Source of the DNA: Posidonia oceanica
Taxonomy: Eukaryota; Streptophyta; Magnoliopsida; Alismatales; Posidoniaceae
Length of the DNA stretch: 64,000 nucleotides
Reading direction: 5' to 3'
Assembly: GCA_037176725.1 (NCBI GenBank)
Contig: JAZBRS010000075.1
Coordinates: 73,844,001 to 73,908,000 of the forward strand
Positions 35,332 to 48,939 of this stretch are shown here, one piece after another. Made by a program: the position numbers and the translations under genes. The notes beneath the pieces were generated by a model, which was given only the letters and a program-made list of their open reading frames with translations, was not told the origin of the DNA and did not search any database. The first letter of the stretch is position 1. The number at the start of each line of letters is the position of its first letter.

Positions 35332-38299
35332 TCATGGTAACAAAGTTTGGCTGTTGATAACTTTAGGGATCTTCAATTTTGGATTCTGCTCCACAAAAGA
35401 AGGTGGTCTCTGGTAGACGACTGATGCAGCTCTTACCAGTATTCCAGCAGTCAAACCCCATATAACAAATTTGTTGTTCTCTGTTTCAAAATCAAAGTAA
35501 TGTACGAGAAACTTGCTCCCTGTCCATTCTCTCTCCTCCCATCTCCGATTTTCGTCCTGTGTCAGTTATCACTTATCAGTAATGAAATCAATGAAGACAT
35601 TTCAATTATCACCTTTAAAATCAGTCATGGAATCCTCGAGAATCAGCATATACCTTTAGAAACATCTCCAATGGTGCATCAAATATTGTTTCCACCTCAT
35701 CAGCATTTGCTACTGGTCTAAATGCTTGTTTGTTGGAAAGTATTCCAATCACAGGTATTACCCTAAGAAGATGCTGAAAAGTAGACAAAAACATCGGATG
35801 ACATAAGTTCACTTCTTGAAAGTTGATATGGTCAATATCTCATTTTTCCATCTTGTCGATAGATTGGAAAAATAAACATCTCAAAGGGCTATAATGTGAG
35901 CATGCATTTAGGTAGTTCTCTAAAACATTGATAATCTTGATAAGGGACTAAAATAGACAGGATTCCTTTGTCAATTATATCATGTCAGTTCATCTGTGAA
36001 ACTTATAGCTAGTTCCACATGGTTAAGAGACATACTAAACACGGTGCACTCTTCGAAAAGAAAAATACCATGCAGAAAGATGAAAAAAGCTTTTGTTTCG
36101 AATTTAAATAACGAGCTACTGAGTCTGGAAACAAATTTCTTAGTTCATATTATTGACATAGTATATCCTTTAACATTCATTCTGATTCTTAGAATTCTTA
36201 TAAGGTGGTCAAACAGCATCATGCATACCTTTCAGGTAAAAAGGTAAAGAAAGCTACGTAAACCTATATCTTTTAAGTGATACTTGATCCTAGAATGTAG
36301 AATATTTAGAGCATAATTTCCAAACCATGTATATATCTTGGCTGGATCCAAATAGGTACTCTTTGCTGTCTTTTTCTTTCTTTTTTGACAGGCTCTCACA
36401 TTTATATAGTTCATCAAATGGCAATTGAGGTTCAACAATTCAATTGTTGTAAACTTGTATGTGTTTCAAAAATCCCAATTTTCGGAAACTGAAAAATTAG
36501 ACCGGAGAAAGCAACCAGCCACAGAAGATCACTTTCATTTGTGTCATTTGGAAGGAGAAACAAAATCTGTCTGAATTGGTGCCGTTTGTAAAATAGTTAA
36601 GTACACAGACATTACTATGTTTCATCAAGTGACAAGGAGTAGAGAGAAAATCTTACTTCTTGAGAATGTGAGGAATTTTACTACACAAGGAATATTTGAT
36701 GGTGATGTAGATATAATGTCAGAGAATGTATTCTCTTCAGAGCAAATGAACTACAGAACTTGGCCTCTTTCAGCCATTCCCACAACCTTGGCTCTAAATA
36801 TAGTCTTAACTACACACATACACAATTTTCAGGAGGATATTATAATTATATGCACTATCACCAACCTAAAATGGTTTTTTCATAAATTTTCTTACTGCTT
36901 TATGGACCACACTGCATTTGTTTTTCTAATGTTAAGTATTCTGATGGATGTGGGTTATCTATTTTTTTCCCTTCCAAAGGAACTAGTGGCTTCAATAATC
37001 CATCCCAATTCTATTTTCTCGGTACTGCTGTAATGTTATCAATAATCCATCCCAATTTTAACAGAAATGATCTTGAAAACCAGAGTCTCTTGGTAGGGCG
37101 TGATCAGAAAGATCAATAGACGAAGAAAAAAGAATCCCTCCATTAAGGAATAAAGCAACAACCACAATACTTCTTCTGCAAAAGAAGAAACAAAGATTAT
37201 ATCAAGGTAAATATTCATAGGGTAGGTGGTACCGCACCAACACGTTGTAATGTAACTCTTACGAATCATTTGATTGATAAGGACCTAGGTACCAATCTTA
37301 TGCAAAGCAGTGTGCTCCTCTAGGTGAAAAAAGAAACTTGTTAAGAAACAAAGTAAAAATTAAATCTTGTTAGCATATGAAAATTTCAAGTATTGGGAAA
37401 CAAAGGTTTGCGAGTAGAGAAAGTCACATGTAAAACACAAATTCCTTAACCTCAAAAAACAAGAAGAGAGAGCTAGCCTAGAATAAGCCTGAAAAGAGAT
37501 CTTCTCTATCAATTGTCTTGCACAGAATCTGTACTTCAAAACCATCTATTATGATTTCACATGTGAGACCAAACTAGAGGACTATCAAATTTGAGAACTT
37601 TCATTGAAGACATATGGTATCTGCATGATCCTAAGAACTGAAGAGCTCCCAGCAATGTCAAATGCATCATACAAGAAAACATGAATTCTTTTTTATTTAT
37701 GGAACAAAACAAACAAATTGGTACCTTTGAGAGGAAAGGTTGAAGAACAGTGACAACAGTGACAAGCTCCGGATCCAAACCAATTTCCTCCTTGGCCTCT
37801 CTCGTCGCAGTGGCAGTATCATCAGCATCCCCCTCCTCAGCCTTCCCTCCCGGCAAAGCCACCTCCCCTGAAAAAACACCAACCAACCAAAGTCAACACC
37901 TTTCCCCACGAAACCCAAACCATCCCAACCCAAAACCAGAAACCTTTTGACCTCACCGGAATGCGTGGAGAGCTTGCTCGACCGCTTCGTGAGAATCACC
38001 CGGAGCTCCCCACCCTCCCCTTCGAACAGGCAAATAAGCACCGCGGCCCTCTTGGGTCGGAACCTCTCCGGTCGGGGAACGACCGATTCGGCGAGACCCA
38101 CTTGGGAGAAGACCGTGCCTTGCTCGTCAACGTCGTCGTTGTCTTCCTCGTCATCGTCGGAGGTGGATGGTGGCCTGTAGTTGCGGAGGTGCTGGATCAG
38201 ATTGGTCAGCCTCTGGTTGGAGTCCATTGGGTTGGTGGCGGAAGCAGCGGCCATCGGGGAAAGAATGATCGGAGAGAATCTTCGAAGGACTGCTCTCAT
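35332..38299 (-). CDS. Nudix hydrolase, CoA-pyrophosphatase type
   Basis: Exons (minus) are 38299-37957, 37867-37725, 35773-35654 and 35556-35332, giving 276 residues in continuous phase. LRVILTKRSSKLSTHSGEVA followed by LPGGKAEEGDADD and TREAKEEIGLD (residues 120-146) is the UPF0035/CoA Nudix signature joined to the Nudix box. VIPVIGIL, DEVETIFDAPLEMFL and FVIWGLTAGILVRAASVVYQ complete the fold. It matches plant NUDT11/15/22-type proteins, which cleave CoA or acyl-CoA to phosphopantetheine and 3',5'-ADP. The N-terminus MRAVLRRFSPIILSP is basic and may target mitochondria. A second ATG (MAAASATN) 15 codons on could give a cytosolic form. The second intron is 1.95 kb. No lesions were seen. The exact substrate is inferred. 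Confidence 0.9.
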
Positions 38300-40929
38300 G
38301 GGAGGTGGAGGGGAAGGGGAAGAGCCGAAGAGGAGGATGGCTAATACTTGTTTTATTTGAAAACGATGGCTAATACTTGTTGTTCAGTAGCGTCTAGTCC
38401 TCAAATGAGAGTACAAAAATGACAGCTTGGGCCGCCCAAGTGGAAACTTCACTATTTCCATTATTTCTCTATGTTTTTTTGAATTTTTTGAATTTTTTTT
38501 TAATCTTTTTCCTTGAACTATCCTTTTTGTAGTCCACACTGTATAGTGTTTAGAGCGACGGATTCTTGTTTATTATCGACTTTTAGATTCTACTTCAAAA
38601 TACAGAAGTTGGACCAATAGTTTATAAGAGAAACTAATTTGACATAATTTTTGAGAATCAGAACATTCTGTAAGTCTTTTCAAATGCTATGATAGTTAAA
38701 TGAAGTCATCGGCAAATCCAAGTTCACCACAAAGCACATAGATCATTTGGCAGTTCCAGATGTTTTTTTAAAATGTAAGTTAAAAATACAAGAACATTTA
38801 GTACTCAATATTCATATTTTTTATTTCCATGTGTGGTAATAGAAAAACAGAGTCCCTAATTTGGTCCATCAGTAGTCAGTCACTTTCCATGACAGGAATT
38901 GGAACAAAATATCATCTGATTCGTAGTAACAATCTAAAAAAAACAAATGAGTTGAGTTGATCTCTCTATCTTCACTTAATTTATTTGAATTTCATAATTT
39001 CTTACTTTATATTTCATAAAATTTAATTCGTAAGGTCACAATATCGTCAGAACTTCATCTATATTTGCAATATATTTAACAACATGTGTTTCGTTAGTAA
39101 ATTATAAGTAAAAGATGAGATTATTTAGTAGACATTATTTGTAGATTATTTATAGTGACAATGCAATTTTCTACATTTTTTTCCTAGTTCTTTCATTATA
39201 TTTGTGTATCATATCCCTTTTGTTTTTTCTTACGAATAAAAATTAGATCTGATTTAGTTGACGATCGGTGGTGTTGATAAGAACTTTGAATGCATTTGAG
39301 ATTAGTAGCTTGACAAGATATATGGATTTAAGCAAGTGTCTATGTTGGTCAAGTGCTAATCTTACTAACATATTAATTAGGATTTCAAGGAAGAACAAAC
39401 ACATTATCGGCATATTCGAGGAAGCAAGTGTCCATAGTGAACAAAGAATATTAATCTCAGCAGCAGTAATCGACTAAAAAAAGGCTTTATTACACTGCAA
39501 AGATATTTACAATCTATTTTGTGGTTTTTTTTTTTTTTTGAAGGAGCAGTTCTATATATGCATGTTTTGCTTAATTAATTGGACCCTACATGTTTGCTTT
39601 TAACTGTTCTATCATTTGTTCTAGATTTCCTATTTCATCCTACTTTATCAAATGACTAGTTCTTTATCTTTTCATGCTTTTACTTGTGAAGAGATTTTAA
39701 GTTCAAAATTTAGTGCAGAACTGCTAGCTATTCCTCACAACTTACAACTGCTTTCAATAATACAAATCATACCAAACAATGCCTGCCACATATGCTGGTG
39801 GTTCATAGGATACTTGCGACGTAAGCGCTTCAGGATGAAATTGAGATCAGGACGTACTTCTTCTTCAGGAGAGGTAATGAAAATTTTCTGTAAAAAGACA
39901 CTCTTGTCATGTTCACAAACAAAGTTTAGAAACGACCTCCTATTATTCATGCTTGCATGTTCCATGCAGTTCTTGCCGTGTTGTCATGTCCTGCTGAGTC
40001 AACAACGTCATTTGGCATTTGATGATTAATGGAATACATTTGCCCAGTGGAGATAATTATCAGGAATAGAATAACATCAATATCAAGAGTGGAACAAACA
40101 GGAATCTCATCGGCAAAGTAAAAAGAGAGTCTTATTGCTCGAATATCATTTAGATGCTCTCTAGTGGTTCTAATGGCAAAGCCTATAAGAATCCTAAGAG
40201 TTGGTGATTTCTCAAGTCATTTTGTGTAAGATATCAACTGAATTCATGTATACCTTTTCTTTATTGAAGATCTGAATTCATGTATACTTGTTTCAAGAAT
40301 TTAATTGGCTATATCTTCTTAAATCATCATCAGAAAAAGTAGAGCTAGTTAAGTAGAGATGACACTGGAGTGAACACGAACCAAACACTACGATGATCAT
40401 ATTAGAGATAATTTAGAACACAAACTTGTCTTTCTTGTAAGTGCGAGAATTTCAACAGATTATGCAGATCAGATTTCTTTTTTACAAAATAACCAACAAG
40501 TGTGCTTTGGTATTTCTCATTAATTATCGATCAAGACATATATATTTACCTATTATAACCTGATTATGTTGGTTGAAGGATAGTTTTCTAAGGTATGACT
40601 AATCAGACGATAAGATCAATAGCAACGCCGAATCTAATCAAGCAATCAACACTACTGCTGCTCATCAGAAGCCAACTATGCTCTGTCGTCTAGTGTTTGA
40701 AACAACACCAATAACCACCATCGTCAATATGATCATCATCATCTGCCATCACATTCAACAGTAGTTAATACAATCAACATCGACAACAACAGTTGATTGT
40801 AAGAGACTTGTGCTCATATACATCTACATTTTTGTGCTTGTTTCGACAATTCATGCAATAACTCATCAACTCCAAACCTTTTCAGAACTCAGTTGGACAC
40901 AATTTTATCCAAACAAACTCTTCACCTCT
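38300..40929. other. AT-rich intergenic region
   Basis: The first 100 bp would hold the Nudix promoter. The rest has no recognised gene. A minus-strand frame at 39735-39965 contains SPEEEVRPDLNFILKRLRRK, which looks protein-like but matches nothing I know. It could be a gene fragment. Confidence 0.45.
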
Positions 40930-43790
40930 AGTCACTTGCCTGGTTGCCTTGCTAATGGTAACCACACTCGTCCACGCCTAAAAAAAGATCCAATCAGGCC
41001 TAGGCCAGCCCGATCTGGAGGTGGGTCGGGCCTCTACGTAAAAGATCTAGGTCCAACCCTAGCCTTTTGATCCTTGAGGGTTGGGCTGGGCCAGGCTAGA
41101 CCTGGTTCAGGCCTGATCCTTTGGTCTTTTGCTTGTGTATTTTAGAAATTATTAAAAAAAAGTATAGAAAAAAGTTTAAAAATTAAATAAAATATTTTAT
41201 TAATTTTCTAATAATTGAAATTACAAAAAAAATTATTTAAATAAAGTTTTATAAGTTACAACAAAATATAATTACAAAATTAATAGAAATTCATTGGGAA
41301 CAGTTTTCTATGTCTATCGTAGAAGTTATATCATTATTTTCTTCGGATTCGTCATTCAATTTTAAATTTTGAATTAGATCTACAACATCATACTAGTCTT
41401 TTAGACAAACCAAAGCTTCCACCAATTTCTCTAATAATTTGCATCTTCTATCGCTTAAAACTCTTTTACCTACAGAAAAAGCAGACATTGATGTCACAGT
41501 GGATACCGAAATTGTTAGTAAATCATTTGTCATACGTAAAACAATAAGATATCTATATAAGTTAATAAACCACCAATTTGAATAAGTACCATAGAATTTA
41601 AATACTTGTTGATTTAGAATATTTATCTTTTTTGTTTTTTATTGTACTCCACATTATAGAATCATCATTATTTTCTCTTATTATAGAAAGAGAGTGAGGA
41701 GCAACCATAGAATTACTACTACCACAAAATCGATTAACATATTCATCAAACAATTTATACAAATTGTCTTTAACTTTAGAATTAAATTCGTTTACTTCGT
41801 CAAGTTTATTCATATTAGTAAAATTTCATCAATCATTGCCATGCAAGTGACTAATCTATGCCTAGAATCCATTATTATTGCTAAACAACACCACATTAGA
41901 GGTTCATTCCAATAAGAATTATATTTTTGTTCCATTATTGCAATAATATGTTGAAAATATAGGGCATCTCCATATGATGCAAAAATAGTAGTGATTTTAA
42001 AAAGATTAGGTAAAAGATGAGAACTAGTAGGATAATAGTTTCCAGACAAGTCCTTAGTAACAGATTTAAAAGATTTTAAAAACTTATGAATTATAATACA
42101 ATTATTCCATTCATCATCATTTAAAAGATCATTTGATTTTCCATTATAATACATTGTAATGAAGTTACTGTAAGAAAAACATGAACTTAACATATCACAT
42201 GTTAAATTTCATTTATGTTAAACATCTATTTTAAATTTCTTAGGTTTGACACCATTATTTATACATAATTGTCTAAATTCTTGAAATCTGTTAGATGATG
42301 TTTGAATATATAAAATAGATAATCTAATATTTTCTACATATAGTCTAATACATTGTATACATTCTTGTACAATTAAATAATTAAGAATACGACAACCATA
42401 TCTACAATGAAATAAATCACTATTTAACATAGGTTTCAAATTTCTTCTTAATATATCTATTGCAACATTATTATTAGTAGCATTATTAAAAGAAATTGTA
42501 TTAATTTTATTATTTATTTTAAACTCCTTACCAATTTTTTCTATAACATTTGCAATAACTTTACTAGTATGTGGATGGTCAAATATTTTAAAAGTAATTA
42601 TTCTTTTTTTGTAAATTCGAAAATATATCTATCTGATGTGTAGTTAAACATAAGTAAGGAAAATCATTTGGACCAGTCCAAACATCATAAGTAAATGATA
42701 TTTTACATAATAAACTAAAAAGCATTTGAATTAAAATATCCCTATATTGAATAAATTGTTTGTGTATTATATTTTTAGTTATATTTCTAGAATGAGTTTT
42801 AAATTGTGGATTTACATATGTTTGTATACAAGTAGTAAAATTTTTATTTTCAGAAAATATATATAAAAGGTTGTTCATCTTGAATTATAAATTTTGTTAA
42901 TTCATGTTTAGTTTCTTCTGTAGAATATTTCCAATTAATTATACCACTAGAACTTATTTGCAATTGAGCTTGTTTTAAATCTTTTATTTCTTCTAATTGA
43001 TTTTTTACTTTACAATTTAAAAGATGTCTATTTAGATGACCATTACCCCCCTCCCCCCGACGATGTTTTACAACTAAGTTCTTTACTACAATAATTACAA
43101 TAACGTGTTTCATCATCAGTTGGGTTTGCAGTTAAATCTTTCCAACAAGGAATTTTTCTTTTCCTAACTTTTTAAATAGCTGTGGATTTGGTTTATGAAT
43201 CTATATTTTCTACAGAATCTTAGTTTGGGATATCTTGGTTTGATGAACTAGCCATTGTAACTAATTAAAATAATAAAAAAAATGAAATAAAAACTAAAAA
43301 ATTGGAGGGTAAAGAAGTAGAGAAATTAGAAGGATTACAAGTGAAGAAATTTGTAGCGGTGAAAACAGAACGGTGGAGGTAGAGCGCAGGAGTAATGGAC
43401 CAGAATCGTGGACGTCGGAGTAGAAGTATAGTACTAGCAATATAGAGAGAGAGTAGAGAAAAGTTGAGAAGTTGTGAAGAAATGAGATGAGGTAGAGAGA
43501 TATTTATAGGAAAAGAATAAAGGAAGAGAATTACAGAAGTTTAAAAAAATAAAAATAAAAACACAGCCATTGCCAACAGCTGGAAAATCCAACTGTTGCA
43601 GCTCGGGCCAGGTCGGGCGCAAGCTAGGCACTTATGCGCTCGACCCCTGGTCCAACCTGTCCCAGTTGAGAAAGGCAAGCTAGGTCAGCTCGGCATGGGC
43701 CTTTGACGGACCGGGCTAAGCTTGGGCACTTTTCGAGTCAAACTAAGCCACCCACAGGCCACCCGAACCTTTTTACCTTTGAACTACCTA
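40930..43790 (-). mobile_element. Inactive hAT transposon
   Basis: GC-rich subterminal blocks with GGGCTGGGCC/GGTCGGGC-type repeats flank an AT-rich interior (41.0-41.1 kb and 43.6-43.75 kb). This is typical of plant hAT elements. The interior carries a decayed transposase on the minus strand. Exact terminal repeats and the 8-bp target duplication were not fixed. Confidence 0.7.
41329..43255 (-). pseudogene. hAT transposase remnant (BED finger to dimerisation domain)
   Basis: The order on the minus strand is a start-like MASSSNQD at 43255, a BED zinc finger (RYCNYCSKEL then HLNRHLLNC) with a frame break at a G-rich run, WTGPNDFPYLCLTTHQID (near 42690), the central YYPTSSHLLPNLFKI and ALYFQHIIAIMEQKY segments, and the C-terminal hAT dimerisation motif STVTSMSAFSVGKRVLSDRR with CLKD, TAG and YDVVDLIQ. 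The order and motifs match RICESLEEPER-like or Tip100-like hAT proteins. Several stops and frameshifts make it non-functional. Confidence 0.8.
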
Positions 43791-44604
43791 GAAAAAATAT
43801 TTCCACCTTCGATAAATATATCAACAATCCAAAAATTTTAAAAAAATGATGAAGAAAAAATATACATGTCAAATAAAAATATGCAAAGATGTGATGAAGT
43901 AATTGAAAAAATCGTATTAAATACTTGAAGCATTCAATCTTTAACAAAAATAAGATAATTGAAACAGAATGAAGATCAAAGCGAAACGTACCTTCAAAAG
44001 AAAACATACCTTTAGAACGATTTCTTCTTTTCTTTCTTAATAAAAAACAAGAAAAATGATCAAGAACACGAACATGGCTTCTTCATTTCTTAAGAAACGT
44101 TCTCCATCCCACAAGGAATAAATCAGAGAAGAAGAAAAGCACAAACTCGTTTTGCAAAACAAAAACCGTATATACAAAAAAAGGAAAAAATATGACAGTT
44201 ATTTTTGCCTGATTGTTTTTAGTATTTTATTGCATTATTGTTTAAATTGGAGAGAGAAACCACCAATCACTCCCACATCCTTAAATATCCCCAATATTCT
44301 CTCTTCCAACTAATGACAATAAAATCAAAATTTAAATCAAAACCGCCAACTAGGAGAGAGAAATATGCTAACTAATAAAAGATTACATAAAAAAATATCA
44401 GATAATAATAATTGTGCACAATCGTAAAATGCAAAATAAATGGTCAAGATTTAGGACCCTACTTATGCTAATTAGGGTTGGATCCTACCAGAAAATTGGC
44501 CTATACATGCATACATACATACATACATACATAATGGCCCGTCGATATTTTTAAATGGTGAGGCCCTTAATCCTGTCCGTCCCTCATGAAGATCATCTAT
44601 TAAT
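43791..44604. other. AT-rich stretch, no gene seen
   Basis: Nothing recognisable apart from a CATA microsatellite at 44509-44533. Confidence 0.5.
44509..44533. repeat. CATA microsatellite
   Basis: About six uninterrupted CATA/ATAC units. Confidence 0.9.
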
Positions 44605-44739
44605 TTGATTTTGATTAAAACTACAAACCACTTTCAAAAACCACTAAAATTTTTCATTTTAAAATATAAAATCCCTCCCACCCTATTATTAAAACCTCTC
44701 CACCCCTCTGATTCAAAAAAAAAAAAAAAAAACAACGCA

Positions 44740-45413
44740 GCAGCCACCCCACCATTACCCGCCACCCTCCGACGCCCTCCCTTCTTATTAGTCGCTCTCG
44801 ACGCCATCCCTCCTGACGTCTACCGCCACCGTGTCCTCCTCCTTTCCCTTCTATCCTCCTCCCCCTCCCACCGCACGCTGTCCTCCTCCCTCTCACCGTC
44901 CCCCAACCCCTCCTCTCTCGCCGTCGTTTTCCTCCCCTTCCACCTCTCGTCCTGTCCTCTCGATCCCGTGTATCGCTCCCCGCCAATCCCGAGCCTGCGG
45001 ATCCCATTGCCCAATCTCGTCTCGTCTCCCAATCTTATCCCCGTCGATCTCGTGCCTGTCGATTTCGTTGCCTGATCTCATCCCATCTCCCAATCTCGTC
45101 CCCGTCGATCTCGTTCTTGCCGATCCCGTGCCCGCCGATCTTGTCCCGTCGCTCGATCCCATGCCCGCTGATCCCGCACAACACCGTCCTCCTCCCGCCG
45201 CCCATTGCCCGCTCCCTCCCACCGCATAGCACACACCCTCGCCCCCACCCCCAGATGCAACCCCCCCCCCCCCCCCCCCCCCGCTGGCCATCGCCCACTC
45301 CCTCCCACCGCACACCCCCGCCCCCAACCCCAAACGCCCTCCTCCTCCTCACCCCACCGTTCTCCTCCCACTGCCCATCGCCCGCTCCCTCCCACTGCAC
45401 AGCACACATCCTT
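44740..45413. repeat. C/T-rich segment, copy 1 of a tandem duplication
   Basis: This is a pyrimidine-rich sequence built from CGTCGATCTCGTGCC and CCGCCGATC-like short repeats, then CCGCCCATTGCCCGCTCCCT blocks. It includes a run of about 23 C at 45260-45282. It is copied at 46666-47127 with 1.71-1.79 kb displacement. Long Pro/Ser-rich frames on both strands are compositional. Confidence 0.75.
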
Positions 45414-46665
45414 TGTAGGATCGAGAGGCTTCCTAGAGGGGGGTTGAATAGAGAAGTTGAGTAAATATAAAACTTATTTGTTGTTTTTAATTTCTTTAAA
45501 AATTATAAGCACAAGTATATCAATGATGATTAAAATAACTAAGTAAAACAAGCATAGAAAAGGGATAAGAGACAATAAAAACACTATAGATTTATAGTGG
45601 TTCAGCCAACCCCAGCCTTGTCCACTCCTTGAGAACCCTTTGAGAGTTTCCTTAATCTTAATAAACTTACTTGTATGACGATCCCCTCGTCAATCCCGCA
45701 AAAACTGCGGTAGCTTCTCCCAACCGGAGAAGCTCTAGACCTCTTGAAGCTTTTACAGATTGTAACTTGAACACCACCAAGCTATAAGATCTCCCAACAA
45801 CACAATAGGATGTAATGGATGTGGTTATTGGGCTCACTTTCCTTTTCTCAATGGAACTTAGCTTGGAATACTCTCTTTTGATGTGGAATGGAGTTTTGGA
45901 GCTTGAATAACAACAACTAGGCTTGCAATATGCTTAGAGTGGAATTGGTGCTTTTGGAAGGGAGGAATAGGGTATTATTTATAGGAATAAAGTAATTTTG
46001 ACATGTGTTAAACACTTTCATTTTTCTTTCTAATGTTCACAAACGGCTAGTAGTTCAGCATATCGAAATTATTCGATTGCCCGTTTTGCCGTTAACGTTT
46101 ACAAAAATCGACCAGTTTGGTATACTGAAATGTTTCGGTGTGTCGAAGGTGCTCTCGGTTGTGAACCCATATTCCAGATTTCGGTATATTGAAGTTTTTC
46201 GGTATGTCGATTATGTTATCTATTGTGAACTCTGATTTTCCAGATTTCGGTACACTGAAATTATTCAGTCTGCCGAAATCAACTCTTGAACCTATCTTTA
46301 AGGATTTTTCTAAGGTTTTCTCTTGGGTTCATGGGTATTCTTATTTTTTTTATGATTTTGACATGTTTGGGAGATCTTTACACATCCTAGATATTACAAA
46401 AAGAAAAATGAAAAATTACATCAATGATTTTACAATAAACTCAAACGCATTATTTTGATCTTGATTTTCTTTTATTTCTCTTTGAGTTCTTCTAGATGTC
46501 TCCACGTTTCTTCCTTCATGGTATGTATCTTCCTTGTAAGCCCTTTCTTGGAGTTTCTTCACTTTATACATTAAGTATTTCTCACATAGTAATATTAGTC
46601 CAAAAAACAATATACATGACTTTGTTATCATCAAAATAAAAATATTTAGGTGTATATTTTCAACA
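45414..46665 (-). mobile_element. Copia LTR, copy 1 (1252 bp)
   Basis: The limits are TGTAGGATCG and TTTTCAACA on the plus strand. It shares the CTAGAGGGGGGTTGAATAG-like inner end, the ATTTATAGTGGTTCA block, and the GTTATCATCAAAATA outer end with the LTR at 13937-15131, but is clearly diverged. There is no internal copia region on either side. It contains repeated TCGGTATACTGAAA / TTCGGTGTGTCGA palindromic motifs (46050-46285). Confidence 0.75.
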
Positions 46666-47127
46666 CCGTTGCCCCCACCCCAAGACGCCCTCCTCCTCAC
46701 CACCCTCAACCCCTCCTCTCTCGCCGTTGTTTTCCTCCCCTTCCACCTCTCGTCCCGTCCACTTGATCCTGTGGATTGCTTCCCGCCGATCCCAAGCCTG
46801 TTGATCCCGTTGCCTGATCTCGTCTCGTCTCGTCTCCCAATCTCATCCCCATCGATCCCGTGCCTATCGATCCCGTTGCCTGATCTCGTCCTGTCTCCCA
46901 ATCTCGTCCCCGTCGATCTCGTGCCCGCCGATCTTGTCCTATCGCTCGATCCCATGCCCGCCGATCCCGTACAACACCGTCCTCCTCCCGCCACCCATTG
47001 CTCGCTCCCTCCCACCGCATAGCACACACCCTCGCCCCCACCCCCAGATGCCCTCCTCCTCACCCCCCACCCCCCCACAACCCACCGCCCATCGCCCGCT
47101 CCCTCCCACCGCACAACACACATCCCT
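46666..47127. repeat. C/T-rich segment, copy 2
   Basis: It corresponds to 44880-45413 with the C-run and its following block missing. Together with the next LTR copy it forms the second unit of a tandem duplication. Confidence 0.75.
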
Positions 47128-47870
47128 TGTAGGATCGAGAGGCTTCCTAGAGGGGGGTGAATAGAGAAGTTGAGTAAATATAAAACTTATTTGTTGTTTT
47201 TAAGTTCTTTAAAAATTATAAGCACAAGTATATCAATGATGATTAAAATTAACAACTAAGTAAAACAAGCATAGAAGGGGATGAGAGATAATGAAAATAC
47301 TATAGATTTATAGTATTTCGGCCAACCCCAACCTAGTCCACTCATCGAGAACCCTTCGAAAGTTTCCTTAATTTTAATAAACTTACTTGTATGACGATCC
47401 CCTCGCCAATTCCGCAAAAACTACGGTAGCTTCTCCCAACCGGAGAAGCTCTAGACTTCTTGAAGCTTTTATAGATTGTAACTTGAACACCACCAAGCTA
47501 TAAGATCTCCCAACAACACAATAGGATGTAATGGATTTGGATATTGGACTCACTTTCCTTTTTTCAATGGGACTTAGCTTGGAATGCTCTCTTTTGATGT
47601 GGAATGGAGTTTTGGAGCTTGAATAACAACAACTAGGCTTGCAATATACTTAGAGTGGAATTGGTGCTTTTGGAAGGGAGGAATAGGATATTATTTATAG
47701 GAATAAAGTAATTTTGACATGTGTTAAATACCTTCATTTTTCTCTCTAATGTTCACAAACGGCTAGTAGTTCGGCATACCGAAATTATTCAGTAGCCCAT
47801 TTTGCCGTTATCATTTACAAAAATCGACTAGTTCGGTATACCGAAATGTTTCCGTGTGCCGAAGGTAAGG
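47128..47870 (-). mobile_element. Copia LTR, copy 2, truncated
   Basis: It starts TGTAGGATCGAGAGGCTTCC like copy 1, with which it stays closely similar for about 740 bp. It stops after CGTGTGCCGAAGGT, where unrelated sequence begins. The missing outer third suggests deletion or insertion at 47.87 kb. Confidence 0.75.
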
Positions 47871-48079
47871 CTGTAAGTGGATAAGGGTATACCCACTAAT
47901 CCGACCCGACCAAATCCGATAAGAAAGGATAAGGGTAGAGGTTTTGTCCACCTGTTCACCCACTAACCCGTTACCCGCTTCACCATCTTCTTAGTAGATA
48001 AGGGTAAGGGTAGACTGCTTAGGGTCACCTGTTAACCCGTTAATTCGGAGGTATAACTGTAATTACACACATATATATA
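47871..48079. mobile_element. Short hAT-like fragment
   Basis: It begins AAGGCTGTAAGTGGATAAGGG and carries repeated GGATAAGGGTA and AACCCGTTA motifs with some inverted symmetry. This resembles termini of plant hAT or MITE elements. It is followed by an AT dinucleotide run just before the giant LTR. Confidence 0.3.
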
Positions 48080-48939
48080 TGTAGCGATCCCGGTGTTCGG
48101 ATCGTCTATGCACGTTGCCAAAGCTCGCGTGCACCGATCGGAATCAGGCTCACTATTAGCGGCTATGTCCGAGAAGGAAGACCTAACTCGAAAACATTTA
48201 AAAGAGGGAAAAAGGGAAAGAAAAGAAGAAGACAAGACAAAATCGGAGTCGCCACCAAGTCTATTAAATCGGAAGACGAGGAAAACCGAGGAAATGCGCG
48301 AATAATCGCGCAAAACCAAGCAAAAGATGCAATGCAGGGCAATGCAAAAGAAATGAGATGCAAATGAATGCAAATGATGTGACTAGTGCCTAGGACAAGG
48401 GCAATATGGTCATTGCGGGCCAAGAGAGGGTAAGGACTCCTGTTAGGCGCGGGGAAGGTGTTAGGCACCCCCGACACGCCCGAGAATCGGTCTTTCTAGG
48501 CTTACGCTCGCATATGCAGGGAAATGCAGACTTTGAATGCCTAAGTGCCAACGAATGCCTATCTGAATGCTCAAAGGTGTGTTCTAAGTGATGAAAGACA
48601 ATGCAAGAAAGTAAACGTGCAATCTAAGCGCTCAGCAACGCTGTCTGTGTTCCGAACCGGGCGGAACCTGGCTCGTGAGAACTCCGGACAGTAAGCATCA
48701 TCGCCCTATATGCAAATGCGGGCGATAAAACAAAACGGCGGGGAAAAACAGGCAATGCAAGCGACATACAAGAAGAAACAGCGTAAAACGGTGCGAGGAA
48801 CGAAAACAAGAATGCGAAAAGATGCGAGAACAAGGTTGACATGCAAATGATGCAAGGAACGGAACAAGAACGCAAAACGGCGCAGGAAAACGAAAGAGGG
48901 GCGCAAAACCGGACAGGGAAAACAAGGGCACGCAAGACG

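Noticed and set aside
39735..39965. 76-codon minus-strand frame with SPEEEVRPDLNFILKRLRRK
   Set aside because: It looks protein-like but has no recognised family, no splice partners that I could join, and an overlapping frame on the other strand; kept only as a note in the intergenic entry.
44605..47164. Pro/Ser-rich and Gly/Arg-rich long frames
   Set aside because: They are compositional products of a C/T-rich repeat and its copy, present in many frames at once.
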